Source: Trichinella spiralis (Eukaryota > Nematoda > Enoplea > Trichinellida > Trichinellidae). Taken from it: a DNA stretch of 53,217 nt. The position numbers and the translations under genes are program-made. The stretch is taken from contig CM012955.1 in assembly GCA_000181795.3 (NCBI GenBank), positions 7,183,343 to 7,236,559 of the forward strand, read 5' to 3'. Of this stretch, positions 38,510-48,535 are shown piece by piece. Within the stretch, counting starts at the first letter, position 1; the number at the start of each line of letters is the position of its first letter. The notes under the pieces are model-generated. The model had not been told where the DNA came from and made no database searches. It saw nothing but the letters and a program-made list of their open reading frames with translations.

Positions 38510-38774
38510 ATGAACCAGAATGTTGATCAAAAGCATCCTATTGTCAAGTAAGTCAGCAGAACATGATTGCAACTGAGTAACTGAAAACAAGTGCAATAAT
38601 GTAGTTCATAAAAAGAAGGTTAACTGCATGCAATGAACTTACAACAGAATCATTTGGTTCACTTATTTAGCGTCTAACACGGAGAAATATGCAATGGTCC
38701 ATCCTGAAAAACACCAATGTAACTGTTTCAAATGTTCACTTATGTTCAATTACAATGTTGTAATTGTACAATAA
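38510..38774 (+). CDS. candidate small Cys-rich protein gene
   Basis: An ATG at 38510 opens MNQNVDQKHPIV and runs to a strong GTAAGT donor after 38547. An acceptor at 38669-38670 leads into a stretch reading EKYAMVHPEKHQCNCFKCSL with a stop at 38772-38774, whose TAA overlaps an AATAAA hexamer. The phases of the two pieces disagree by one base, so the model is incomplete; a middle exon or a different start is needed. It would diverge from the orphan receptor gene, with starts only 155 bases apart. The CxCxxC pattern is suggestive of a small metal- or disulphide-rich protein. No family recognised. Confidence 0.3.
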
Positions 38775-40073
38775 ACCTGCTTTCCAAATTGATGTGTTGA
38801 CATTTATTAATCTCTTCTAAAAACCAAACCCTTCTATATGTTGGTTTCATAAATTACAAATTTATTAAAATCATGTATATAATGTTATTTTAAAATGTCA
38901 TAAAAACAATGAATGTAATCTATCCTGATGAGTAGTTACGTTCTTTATATTTTCCTCTGTAACAACACTGTTTTCATGTTATTGTTAAATGTTACATATT
39001 TGTTATGAGTAAAAAAACTTTAGTACGTTTCAGAAGTAATGAAAGCTTCAGTTAACAAAAATTGTTTCATTATAATCACAGAAAATAGAAAGGTTATATT
39101 ATTAAATGTAAATCACAACTACGTTACTGCTTTAAAATGAAGTATCAAAGTTATTCTTTGTTTTCATATTTGTTAATTGAGCAGTCAATTATTACAACAG
39201 CATTATTTAGCAACTAATTTCAATATTGTTTTGCAAATCATTGCAGCCACTTTTGGCCATTCGCTTGCCTGAAACACCATCATGAAGGATTGCTGCTGCT
39301 TATGCATTTTCTGATTTGCGTAATCAGCATTTCACAACATATCATGCGTTAGATTCAAAATTTACTTAACAAGGAATTTCTCAGATAATTCGTGTGCCAA
39401 CTTTTTGAAAATATATTGTCCAGACATTTTTGTTTAACAGCTTTTAATATGCACACACATGCATTACTGAATTAAATGCAGATAGCAAAAATTTTCAGCA
39501 TTTTCAGGTTAGCAAAGAATTGTTACCCAATCTCAGAAATGAAATTTAAAAAATTTCAAGTTTATTATTTAAAAAATCATATGACAAAAATGGAGTGTAT
39601 GTCAAGAGTAAAGCATTTGGAGCTTAAAAAACTTGCCCAAGTTTTGACGTATTTAATAGCTATTAAACGATGCAGTAACAAACAATTACAGTGGCAAAAC
39701 ATATTACGAATAAAGGGTGCAAAATAATTTTATTACTATGACAAAAAAGTAATTTAGAATTTCTAAAGTATTCTAATAAATAATTCGAACAAAGAAAAGC
39801 AAAATTTGATAAAACGCTTATTTTCCTACATTTTCTTAACACATTTTGAATCAAAACTGAAATCAATCATGCAAACTTCGCCTACTCCTGTCATCAATTA
39901 TGTTTCATAAATGTTTTACGTTACTTTCCATTTCAAACTTAAAATGCATTATAAGCTGCTACAATCTGAATTCATCCAAAAGAAGATTTATTTGTTCAAG
40001 TGAATTCATCGCAAGAAATGAATATTAAATAGAAATGGATATTAAAAAATTAAGTTCATTATGCTCCAGCAAA
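38775..40073. other. AT-rich intergenic region
   Basis: No gene supported. A plus-strand 83-codon frame (39476-39727) has no splice sites or recognisable motif and codon use like the surrounding AT-rich DNA, so I do not call it. Confidence 0.4.
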
Positions 40074-40389
40074 TCATAAATTATATGTTAAAAATAAGAA
40101 ATAGTAAAAGCTCAATGCAATGTAATGTTCCATATCATCAAACAAAGCTCCAGATATGCAAAACAGTTCATTTTTTTGACATCTGAAACAAATATATAGT
40201 ACTAATGCTGCATGCACTGACAAATAAATTAGAATTAAGAGTAATGATAACTAACCGTTTATTAATGAATAAAAGTACTTCGTTCAAAACATTTTTCTTT
40301 AAAGCTTTCCTTTTTTCCTTTTCTTGCTTTCTTTCCATTGATAGAGCATAAGTAAAACAAATAACAATGGATAGATGCAACAAATACAT
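40074..40389 (-). CDS. candidate small secreted or membrane protein
   Basis: Two exons, 40256-40389 and 40074-40182, join GT-AG in phase to give 80 aa. The N-terminus MYLLHLSIVICFTYALS looks like a signal peptide. It is followed by a strongly basic stretch (RKQEKEKRKALKK) and a hydrophobic C-terminus. No homologue is recognised and the region is AT-rich, so this could be chance. The consistent phase and the signal-like start are the only support. Confidence 0.3.
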
Positions 40390-41084
40390 AAAGCTCTAAA
40401 GATATAAAACGTGTTTGACAAATAATGGTGCATTAGTGCTTATTAATTACTAAAAAATATAATCTGAATAATGTTATGTGATTAATAAATCTTTATAATT
40501 TTTACAATGGCAACTTCATGCCCTATTGCTTTAAAACATTTGTAGCGATGGCAGCTGAACATCAAATGTGTTTTTTAGGGTACGGCAGAAGGAAAAAGAA
40601 AGTCGTGTGTAGTGCGTGTGTGATGTGATGAATAACGCCTGCAAGTGACGCCAGCGGACCTTACTATATATATATTTTTTTTTCTTTGTTTTTGTTGTGG
40701 CATTCTTGTTTCTGTGTTGTGGTTTCTCCTGCTAGCAGCTCTTTCAATTTCATGACTTAAACTTATAACTTTGATCATTAAAACCTATCGTCGTTAAAAC
40801 ATGAATATCATTTTTATACTACAGTAGGAACAACATTGCATTGTTTGTTGACTTTTCATCATTTAAGCTTTGTTGTTGTCATGAAAAATATGTTTATAAA
40901 TTTGCTTAATAATAAATTTAAAATTAAAATTAATTTAATTCTTATTTTATAATTCTGTTCTACAGAAAATATGAATTTATTCTGGAACTTGCTTTTTATT
41001 TTAATAGTTTTTTATTCTTCAGGGTTTATCATCCATTCGAATATACTAAATTATATTTACTGCATTCTGTTATTTTAGATTTGC
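40390..41084 (+). other. upstream region of the IMPACT homologue
   Basis: The region has no coding exon. A GC-richer patch at about 40550-40670 may be promoter or leader sequence. A splice acceptor (TATTTTAG, AG at 41077-41078) lies six bases before the IMPACT start codon, so the messenger is either cis-spliced in its leader or trans-spliced. Confidence 0.4.
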
Positions 41085-41915
41085 ATGGACTGTAAAACAA
41101 AAAATCATCAAGAGCAACGCGATGAAATTCAAGCCCTTTTGGCTATCTACGGTGATAGATGGAAGACAGATGAAGATGGAACACTACTGTGGACATTTAA
41201 GCATGACGAATCCGATTTTTCTTTCAAGCTTACAGTAAATTTTCCAGATAACTATCCGTCTAATGCACCACCAAATTTCACTATCTTTTCTCCATGTATG
41301 AAAATGAACGAAATGCAAATGATCAGCAAAGCATTGAAAGCAATGTGGCAAAATGGCTCTGTTGTAATCTACGAATGGACAGAATATCTGGAAGATTATT
41401 TTAAAAAAAGGAATTATACAATGAACAACTCGAATGAAAACCCGGAAACGTATAGCAGCTCCAAGCCGTGCTATTCAGGGAAATCGGTTGAACAGGACAA
41501 AACCCTAGTTTATCCTCCTATATATTCAGGAGAACCTTTGACAGATCGTAAAAGTACATTTCAAGCTCATGTTGCGGTGGTGAAGTCAAAACAAGATGTG
41601 GAGAATGTAATTAGCAAATTACTTGAAAATTCGAAAATTGCACGTGCAACACACAATATGTTCGCTTACCGAATTCAGCTCAGTAACGAATCGTGGATGC
41701 AGGATTGTGATGACGATGGAGAAAATCAAGCAGGTTCTGTGTTAATGCATATTTTACAAACATTGGATGTGCGAGACGTTTTGGTTGTCGTTTCTCGTTG
41801 GTATGGAGGAATACAGCTCGGAAGCGATCGTTTCAAACATATCAGCAACGTCGCTCGTTCTGTATTGCAACAAGAAGGATTTCTGAAAGAGACAAAAAAA
41901 AGTAAAAAGAAATAG
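41085..41915 (+). CDS. IMPACT homologue (RWD + UPF0029), 276 aa
   Basis: IMPACT/YIH1 proteins bind GCN1 and restrain activation of the eIF2-alpha kinase GCN2, so translation is kept up under amino-acid stress. They act in the cytosol. A single open exon encodes an N-terminal RWD domain at about residues 6-106, with the family's Tyr-Pro core seen as DNYPSNAPPNFTIF. A low-complexity linker follows, then the ancient UPF0029/YigZ-like domain at about 148-270. Diagnostic motifs are RKSTFQAHVA, DCDDDGENQAGSVL and VVVSRWYGGIQLGSDRFKHI. Length is a little below vertebrate IMPACT (about 320 aa). A Lys-rich tail ends the protein. The start is set by the near-adjacent splice acceptor and the RWD beginning. 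Assignment is firm. Confidence 0.96.
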   Translation: MDCKTKNHQEQRDEIQALLAIYGDRWKTDEDGTLLWTFKHDESDFSFKLTVNFPDNYPSNAPPNFTIFSPCMKMNEMQMISKALKAMWQNGSVVIYEWTEYLEDYFKKRNYTMNNSNENPETYSSSKPCYSGKSVEQDKTLVYPPIYSGEPLTDRKSTFQAHVAVVKSKQDVENVISKLLENSKIARATHNMFAYRIQLSNESWMQDCDDDGENQAGSVLMHILQTLDVRDVLVVVSRWYGGIQLGSDRFKHISNVARSVLQQEGFLKETKKSKKK

Positions 41916-42592
41916 CTGTTCGACGAAACTTCTTAGAAAATTCTGTATTTTCTTTTATTCTCTCTTGCACTTGCATATTTGTTTCAACTTTGCCTTGAAC
42001 TGTATACTGAAAGTCGATGCTTTACATATGAATTTTTAATGAACTATATTTTAATAACCATTTTTTAGTCACCAAATAGCGATAATAATGACAAGCATGC
42101 ATTGTGAAGAATTCTTTCAAAAATTGTTAGGACAATTACATTTCATGTGCTGCAATTATGCGAAGTACAACAGAAAGCATTCTCTCATATTTCAAAGCAA
42201 GCAAACATTTTCTTTTCACTTAATTTATTCCAAGTGGAATTGAAGGGAAAGCTCTAAAGTTTAAGAACATCCAATAACAGCTGAACAATGCAGAGAATTA
42301 AAAAATTAATTTCCTTAAAATCAAAAAAAGAAGCACCAAAATTGTGAACCTGAACAAAACTGCACAAAGCACTATTATTAAATTCAAAATCAAAATAGCC
42401 GCGCTTAACAAGGAAAATCTTTTTTAAATAAATGCTGCATAAAATTAAAGTTTCAACTGCTGCAAAAGAAAATCCACATTCACAACCAGTAAAAGGGTTC
42501 AAATAATCATTCCAAAAACTCAGGGCATTGATGACATTAAAATTTCAAACAAATTTACTCTATCGTCGAAACCTTCATTCCAAAAAGCACAG
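41916..42592. other. 3' flanks of IMPACT and Asterix homologues
   Basis: The two genes converge here. AATAAA on the minus strand at 42222-42227 is a candidate end for the Asterix transcript, giving a 3' UTR of about 370 bases. That UTR contains an 80-90 codon open stretch (about 42254-42535, motif GCECGFSFAAVETLIL) without a good start codon. I leave it unannotated as a gene. Confidence 0.4.
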
Positions 42593-43129
42593 TCACAAAG
42601 CATAATTAATAGGTGTTGGATTCTGTAGGTAGCACATTACAACAGAAGATATCGAAAGCCTGAAAAACAACAAACATGCTAAAAATAACTAACAAAAAGA
42701 CATAACATATTCGTTTAAAAATAAAAAAATTACATAAAGCTGCTAACAATCTGTTTTGCATCGTCAGTAATTTTGGAATTAGAAAAACTGACAAACGAAC
42801 AATATAAAGCTACCCATGCGCACCATTTTAACTGAAAAAGGTAAATGCGGTCATTAAACGAATAACATTTTCCTGATTAAAAATACTCTCATCATTAAAC
42901 CACACATGCTGAATATCATTCCCAAAATGTTCATGTAATCTGCCACTGGATCATCTGGAGGAGCACTTGGATCAACTGGTTTATACCTAAAGTATGATAA
43001 TAGTTCGGTGCTTCATAACAGAACTTGACAGTTGAACAAAAATACTTCGTCGAGCAACTGCTGTTACCTTCGGAATTTCGTTGGTCTCCTTAAATCATTA
43101 AATGATGTACGCACGATTTGTTGATACAT
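42593..43129 (-). CDS. Asterix/WDR83OS homologue, PAT-complex subunit
   Basis: Asterix pairs with CCDC47 in the PAT complex, an ER-membrane chaperone for multipass proteins during insertion. Four exons (43068-43129, 42887-42986, 42734-42831, 42593-42659) splice GT-AG in phase to 108 aa, against about 106 in vertebrates. Conserved landmarks in order are [49 protein letters not shown] and [15 protein letters not shown]. These are the family's N-terminal basic motif, first hydrophobic core, Leu-Lys-Trp-Cys motif and last membrane segment. The start is the only ATG after an upstream in-frame stop and gives MYQQIVRTS. Exons are too short to show as long frames, so automatic callers may miss this gene. 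Confidence 0.95.
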
Positions 43130-43344
43130 ATGATAATATACAGGAAGCAAAATTCCAATAACAGATGGCAATGGAAAACATTGATCAATGCTAGCGTACT
43201 GTATGATTTGCAGGCTCAACTAATTTGTTGTGGAATAAATCACAGTTATGGATTTGATTTACATGATTAGTATTCACATAACTGATTAAGCGTTATTTAC
43301 AAATAATAATTTGTTTTTATAAAATTATTGGCAGTTTTAGTCAT
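43130..43344. other. short flank upstream of the Asterix homologue
   Basis: This contains the presumed promoter of the minus-strand Asterix gene. No TATA box or other clear signal is seen. An acceptor-like TCATACAG (near 43200) upstream of the start codon may mark a 5' UTR intron or trans-splice site. Confidence 0.35.
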
Positions 43345-43373
43345 GTTGCCATAGGGCAACAACGGCCGTTAAA
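43345..43373. repeat. orphan transposon-end palindrome
   Basis: GTTGCCATAGGGCAAC followed by AACGGCCGTTAAAG matches the right end of the miniature element ending at 44799. It is in the same orientation, with no partner end found. It is probably the remaining end of another copy of the same family. Confidence 0.55.
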
Positions 43374-43445
43374 GTTATAAAATGTGCAATGTTTTGAAGT
43401 CAGCAAACAATACTTTTATTTCTAAAAATAACATCGAATAGTTAT

Positions 43446-43856
43446 TATGAAGGACTAATTTTTATGATATGCCTGAAAACATTTTCGTTGCTGTGTCAAA
43501 TAAAGATGTATATTGCATTTGACGCAAAACGCTAGTTCTCGCAAAACGCATGAAGAACCAGATGCTGTTTCTGAAAATGCAAAGATTTATTATCTGGAAG
43601 TACGTGATCAAGCACAACATACCCTCAAATGTGGCACCTATAGGAGGCATTCTTTTTTTCCTCCACCTACATTCTGCCTTCCTTCAGTTTATTCATCTTC
43701 AGATGTTAACTCCGCGGAACTTTCAACCACAGAGGATGATCTCTGATCATCATCACTGTCCATTTCAGGTTCAGATATATCTGCATCAGGCAACGCAATG
43801 AGCTCTTGGATTTTTCTTCCGCTTCTAGTGAGACGAACGTTCAAGTCGCAATCCAT
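43446..43856 (-). mobile_element. piggyBac-like relic B, internally deleted
   Basis: On the minus strand an ATG at 43856 opens MDCDLNVRLTRSGRKIQELI and an acidic tail (EMDSDDDQRSSS) to a stop at 43689, like a piggyBac transposase N-terminus. About 100 bases on, a stretch reads RKKRMPPIGATFEG. A further stretch ends with CVKCNIHLYLTQQRKCFQAY and a stop, the Cys-rich C-terminal signature of piggyBac proteins. The whole central catalytic region is missing. No TTAA-flanked ends could be assigned with confidence; the nearby GTTGCCATA palindromes may belong to it. Family call rests on the two termini of the protein. Confidence 0.5.
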
Positions 43857-43873
43857 GACGATAGCTGATAAAA

Positions 43874-44409
43874 AGTGAAAATAGCTGTGTAATTTCTCGC
43901 CTTATATATTGTACTCTGAGCCGTGGTCATTACAGATGCGTCACGTGTTCACCAAGAGAACCATATAAGTCAACAAATATCTAACAGCTGCCGCGCGCCT
44001 GGCATGATTGTGCTACATTCTGAGAGCAATATACCAGCTAAAGGCAGCTGCATCAAGCACAACTGTTGACATAAATAATTCAGATGAAGTTTTATAACAG
44101 TCTCATTACAGCCATTTCTAAAAGATAAACCAAATGCCATAATAAAAACAAATTACGTGAATTATTTTAATAATGGTGAGTATGGGGTTTTCAATAAATA
44201 TCATCTTCTGCTACAACTGGAACTACATTTTGCTAATGCACTGCAAGTACTATGTATAGGAATGTTTCAAATACGTTTAAAAATATAGCATATGTTTGAC
44301 AACATTACATGGAATATTCATTTAAAAATGCATTCTAAGCACAGATGAGATAAAAAAGCAGAATTTCAAAATTATCAAGGGCGACAAGCAATATGAACGA
44401 TTTCTTATA
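43874..44409. other. unassigned sequence between transposon relics
   Basis: No coding or structural signal that I can support. A GC-richer patch at about 43930-44060 may be part of the 5' region of piggyBac relic B. Confidence 0.35.
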
Positions 44410-44799
44410 CCCTTAAAGGCCATTGTTGCCATATGGCAACAAGAATTTAAAGCAGCACCACGACTGATACTTTAGCATTACGCATTTCAAATTTTACAGT
44501 ATATTTCAACATAACATGTAGATCAAAGAAAAAAATTTGGGCTTATCTCCTTATCAAAATATTTATTTATGGCATGAAAAACTTCGAGATTTGCCAAAAT
44601 TGAAATTTTTGAAAATGCTGATTAAACAAATATAAATATCTCAGACAGGACACTAGGCTAAACAATAAGTTTTTCCACAAATGAAGAAGAAGGAAGATAA
44701 AGCAAAATAGATAAATAATAAGCAATATTATAAAACAGATCAAATGCTACGGTTTTCTAAACATTGTGTTTCCATATGGCAACAACGGCTGCGAAAGGG
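44410..44799. mobile_element. miniature TTAA-type element with palindromic ends
   Basis: The left end reads CCCTTAAAGGCCATTGTTGC and continues into CATATGGCAAC. The right end, read inward from 44799, gives CCCTTTCGCAGCCGTTGTTG and continues into CCATATGG. Each end thus contains a GTTGCCATATGGCAAC-type palindrome (the right one partly mutated). The right side is followed by TTAA (44800-44803); the left side has TATA where TTAA is expected. It has no coding capacity in 390 bp. It is most like a piggyBac-related miniature element and may be mobilised by relatives of relic B. Confidence 0.6.
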
Positions 44800-44812
44800 T
44801 TAATGAATAAAA

Positions 44813-46279
44813 TGTAGCGCCGTCAGGCGCTCGATTCATCCGAGCCATTTATGATACAGAGGTTTATTATAAACAACGAGGTACAAGAGATTATACAAAG
44901 GGCTATAATACAAAGGTTAAACAAACCGGAAAGCGCACGCCGTATCACTACTGCCAATGCACACACGACACGACTACTTTTGTCTTCTTTCTATCGTACC
45001 CTATAAAAGCACATTTGATGTTCAGGTACAATCGCCACAAAAATTCACCGCAGAAGCTAAAATTACATATCGAGAAATTTGTGCGTAATTTTATATTGCT
45101 AAAGTTGGAATTACAGTAATCTTCATTGTAAATTAATTTTGGAAAACTTGCTTTGGATTAATTTTTACAAGAAGTTGAAATTTCTAAAACAAAGTATTCC
45201 ATTCTAGCAAAACTAGCGGTGGTAGAATTTTCGGTGTGCTTTTGCTGCCATACTACTAAATATTGTTCACTATGGTATGCATTTATTTGTTCAATGATAT
45301 TTAGAATGTTGTATTTTTAATAAAGTTTTTATAATTATTTACGATGTTTGTTGTTTGATTTTTCTGTTTTCTCTACTGATAATTCCTAATCCTATGCAAA
45401 CATAGGTAGTGAATTTTTCACCATAGTTATGAAAAGCAGTATTACTTATTCTCTTATTGTGATTCCCTGTTCTATTATTATAACTGTTGCGTTTTCTAAT
45501 ATTTTTTTGTCTGTTTTAAAATAAATGTTGTACAGTCTTTGAATATAGTCACGCTTAGACAATCAATCCATGTTAGTAATTCATAAATCACCGCAATGCC
45601 GTAATATATTTTAATTGATAAATCAGATTGAAGCTCTCCAGTTGCATGTTTGAAAAGGCCCTTTGTTTTTTATTTCAGTTCCCAAGCAGCCACCACATTC
45701 CGCTTTTTACGACCGTTTTCATTTTACCTCGTTTACTTCTACGTATCTTTAATTGCTTTGAATATTAATCAGATTAGAATTGCAATAATCACGCTTTCAT
45801 ATTTAACAGTTTCAATCAGCGTTAAGTTTTATGTTATTCTATTTTGATTTTAGTCGTGAAGTTACATATTCCAAAAATACGTGGAAATCGTTTCGGAAGC
45901 AATACTGAAAGATGAATGTCAAAGCACTAGCTTTGCCAATGTTATACTCTTACTACATGTATAATTATCAAATGTTAAACATATTTTATTCTGTTTGGTT
46001 TAATTTTTGAATGTTTGAATAGTATGTTATATTTTACTTCATGGATTATTATTAATATTTTTTTTAGTAAAATCCCTTTTTTTGTATGACAAATGTCTTT
46101 TTTTTGTAGGACATTGACAGTAGGGGACGCCAAGTCGGAAGCCGGTGATCGTGTGGGTTGCGACTGTTATTTCGTCTTTTTTATTTTGTCATTGTTGTTT
46201 TCGCTGTTTTGTGCTTTGTCTAATAAACTCTTAACCTCTCACAATGGTCTGAAATCACGTAGCGCCGAAGAGCGCTACA
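44813..46279. mobile_element. inverted pair of hairpin-ended termini, family uncertain
   Basis: The left terminus starts TGTAGCGCCGTCAGGCGCT and continues through a GAGGTTTATTATAAACAA region. The right terminus, read inward from 46279, starts TGTAGCGCTCTTCGGCGCTA and continues through GAGGTTAAGAGTTTATTAGA. The two resemble each other over about 65 bases in inverted orientation, and each begins with a GCGCC hairpin. TG...CA ends would also suit long-terminal-repeat sequences, so this is either an old inverted-repeat DNA transposon or a degraded LTR-type fossil. AATGAAT lies near both outer edges and could be a target-site duplication, but not exactly adjacent. The interior has no recognisable protein. 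Confidence 0.4.
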
Positions 46280-46654
46280 CAATGAATGCCTCTCAGATAT
46301 GTATTCCATTTTTTGATGTGTGTACATATGCTTACTAGTGGGCTAGTTACTTTGTTGAAAATTTGCAATAATGTGAAATGAAGTCGTATAATGTGGGTCT
46401 GTGATAGCACGAGTGTGAAGTTGGAAGCACAGCTTTCTTCTGCTTTCTCGAACCAGCAGCATTCAATTGATTTTCTGGTTTTGTTTTTTTGATATTTTAT
46501 TTTTAACGGCTGTATTTGTAATTTTATGTTATTTATTTATTTATTTTTCAGTAATGTAGGTAATTTATTTCTGATTCCACAATTATGCATTTGTTATTTC
46601 GCATGATATTCTTAATTGAAATCACTGAATGTGAAATAGCTTTTGTCTTTAAAG
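46280..46654. other. AT-rich spacer between mobile elements
   Basis: No coding or repeat signal that I can support between the hairpin-ended element and the hAT-like element. Confidence 0.4.
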
Positions 46655-47150
46655 CAGCAGTTCTCAAATACTTTACGGGCTGTGACCCACTGCCAAAAAC
46701 GGAAATTTTTCAAGATCAGTCGACTTGAGATGCATACTTTAAAAAGCAAGGGAGTCAAATAAAATATATTAGTCTAATACTTTTAAATTTTTTAATGACT
46801 AAACCTAATTACAATGTATAAGTTTATTAGTTAAATGCATAATGAGGTATATGTGAAAAATGGGCTTGTTTTCTGTTTTCACTGATGACTTCATTGACGT
46901 CCACACTAACATGTGTTAGTTTTAGACGCAAGATGTTGGATAATTGTAGCTTACTTAGAAATTTGCTTTTAATTCCAATCATTGCTGAAAATCCAATTTC
47001 TGACATGTACGAAGCAGTAAAAGGAAGCAGTATTTTTAATGCAGCGATGGAAACAGTTGGATATGTGTTTAAAACTGATAGCTGAAACTGTGTTAATCCT
47101 TCATGATCAAAACTTATTTTAAACGCAGAATCTTCGGATAAATCGATTAG

Positions 47151-48069
47151 CCCTTAGATGGTGGTGCGGGGTCCATCAGACCCATTGAAAAAATTTCGTT
47201 CTGTTTTAGCAGAATTCCTAAACAATGACAGTTGTTGTTTTTCACACCTTCTTAGAAATGGCCCCAGAATATTTTTGTCACTCGGCGCGGTCATATCTGC
47301 GACCGGTGTTGAGCAGTTGCTATTCCAATATCTTTCTCATTTATCAAATTTTTTCTCAAACTGATGAGTCGCTATCGTTTATTCCTTGGCTACGTGTTTT
47401 CTGCTTGATTGTGAACGGTTATTATTAGTGGTTCTTTTGTTAACTTTTTTATGCAAAAGTTGCCATACTTTTACTATCATTTACATTATTTTATGCAAAT
47501 TTTGACCTAATTTTAGTATCATTTACATTATTTTATGCAAAATTTTCTCTGTTTCATGTCAAATGTCGCAAAAGTTTAGAAATGTCACAGGATATGATAG
47601 TGGTAGTTTCTTAGACGTCCTGAATGATTCTCTTGAGGAAAGTACATATAGGTAGTGTCAGCGATTACGACTATATTGATAAGAGTAACCATGATACATC
47701 CTCTGAATTTAGCTGCACTTTTTGAGAGAAAATGAGATTGAAGAGGTTATGTATGAGCGCTCTGATACATGAATAGGTAGACATCGTCTCTGCTCATGGA
47801 GTAAGCAAGAGCCATTCAGAAATGTACGAACAAGAGCGCATAATATATATTCTAGAAGGCAAGGCCCAACAAATGTGGAACCAAACATTTGCAACCTAAA
47901 TTATATGAGAAGTTCTGTCTGCCAGGTCCAATGCGCAGTGGAAAATTAACAACGTATAAAATACGACTGCTAAAAGCGGATAAAATTTGTTTTCAACATC
48001 AATAAATGTGAAATAACGAGGAGGGGTTCATTAGACCCCACGGCACTACTAACGGTCAGTGCCCAAGGG
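47151..48069 (+). mobile_element. piggyBac-like transposon relic C, nested in hAT element
   Basis: The ends begin CCCTTAGATGG (left) and CCCTTGGGCAC (right, inward). Each is followed by a GGGGTC-x-GACCCC-type palindrome (GGGGTCCATCAGACCC; GGGGTCTAATGAACCCC). The right flank is TTAA (48070-48073) and the left TTAG (47147-47150), a TTAA duplication with one change. Plus-strand pieces include MSQKFRNVTGYDSGSFLDVL (from about 47581) and, near 47820, RNVRTRAHNIYSRRQGPTNV. These match the N-terminal acidic and Arg-Thr-Arg-x-His-Asn segments of piggyBac-type transposases. The catalytic core is missing and stops interrupt it. A 25-bp direct repeat lies inside. Confidence 0.72.
47475..47541. repeat. 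25-bp direct repeat, 42-bp period
   Basis: TATCATTTACATTATTTTATG followed by CAAA occurs at 47475-47499 and exactly again at 47517-47541, inside piggyBac-like relic C. It is a two-copy tandem duplication. Confidence 0.9.
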
Positions 48070-48207
48070 TTAATTCTCCATGTACTTTCGTGGATATTCC
48101 TTCACCTCTTCGTGGATATGTTTGAAGTATGCATTGCAAGTGACTGGGTTGAGAAAAATTTCGATTTTCATCCTTGTGTCACAGCCCATAAAGTTTGAGA
48201 AGCACTG

Positions 48208-48535
48208 ATCTATTGAAACAAATTTCATATAAATTGAGCATATTTAAGGGTTTTACGCTTGTTTTTCTAATGTGAGATGTGCAGCACCCCAAGAATCTTA
48301 CAATGATACTGCCTAGTTCACTGTTAACTCTCCAAGGTAACTGGTAAAATTTTAATAGCCGTTTTCCATCATTTTTGGTATTCAATCTCAATTGCTATAC
48401 AACATTAATATGGTGAATCTGCAGAATGTAGATCCTTGTTATAATTATTTATAACTATTACAGTTAAATGAAAAACATTGTGTAGCGCAATAGATGGCTG
48501 AATTTCATTCATGTTGTATATTCATATTAATTGAT
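48208..48535. other. intergenic flank, nothing recognised
   Basis: AT-rich DNA between the hAT-like element and the stop codon of the next minus-strand gene. It should include that gene's 3' UTR; no AATAAA was found close to the stop. Confidence 0.4.

Larger units (their letters stand above)
46655..48207. mobile_element. hAT-like element interrupted by a piggyBac-like insertion
   Basis: The left end CAGCAGTTCTCAAATACTTT, then ACGGGCTGTGACCCAC, matches the right end read inward, CAGTGCTTCTCAAACTTTAT, then GGGCTGTGAC. This end type (CAGTG-TTCTCAAA-CTTT-GGGCTGTGACCC) is characteristic of hAT elements. No clear 8-bp target duplication remains (CTTTAAAG left, ATCTATTG right). A plus-strand frame at 46885-47085 (NPISDMYEAVKGSSIF) may be a transposase scrap. 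Sequence 47151-48069 inside is a younger TTAA-type insertion, so the hAT copy itself is only about 630 bp and non-autonomous. Confidence 0.72.

Noticed and set aside
39476-39727. 83-codon plus-strand open frame
   Set aside because: No splice context, motif or codon bias; such lengths arise by chance in this AT-rich DNA.
44941-44990. GC-rich patch considered as a tRNA
   Set aside because: No cloverleaf with a T-loop or paired acceptor stem could be drawn. No tRNA, rRNA or CRISPR array is visible anywhere in the window.
45650-45847. 65-codon hydrophobic plus-strand frame
   Set aside because: It lies inside the hairpin-ended repeat region and is T-rich by composition. Hydrophobicity follows from the base content.
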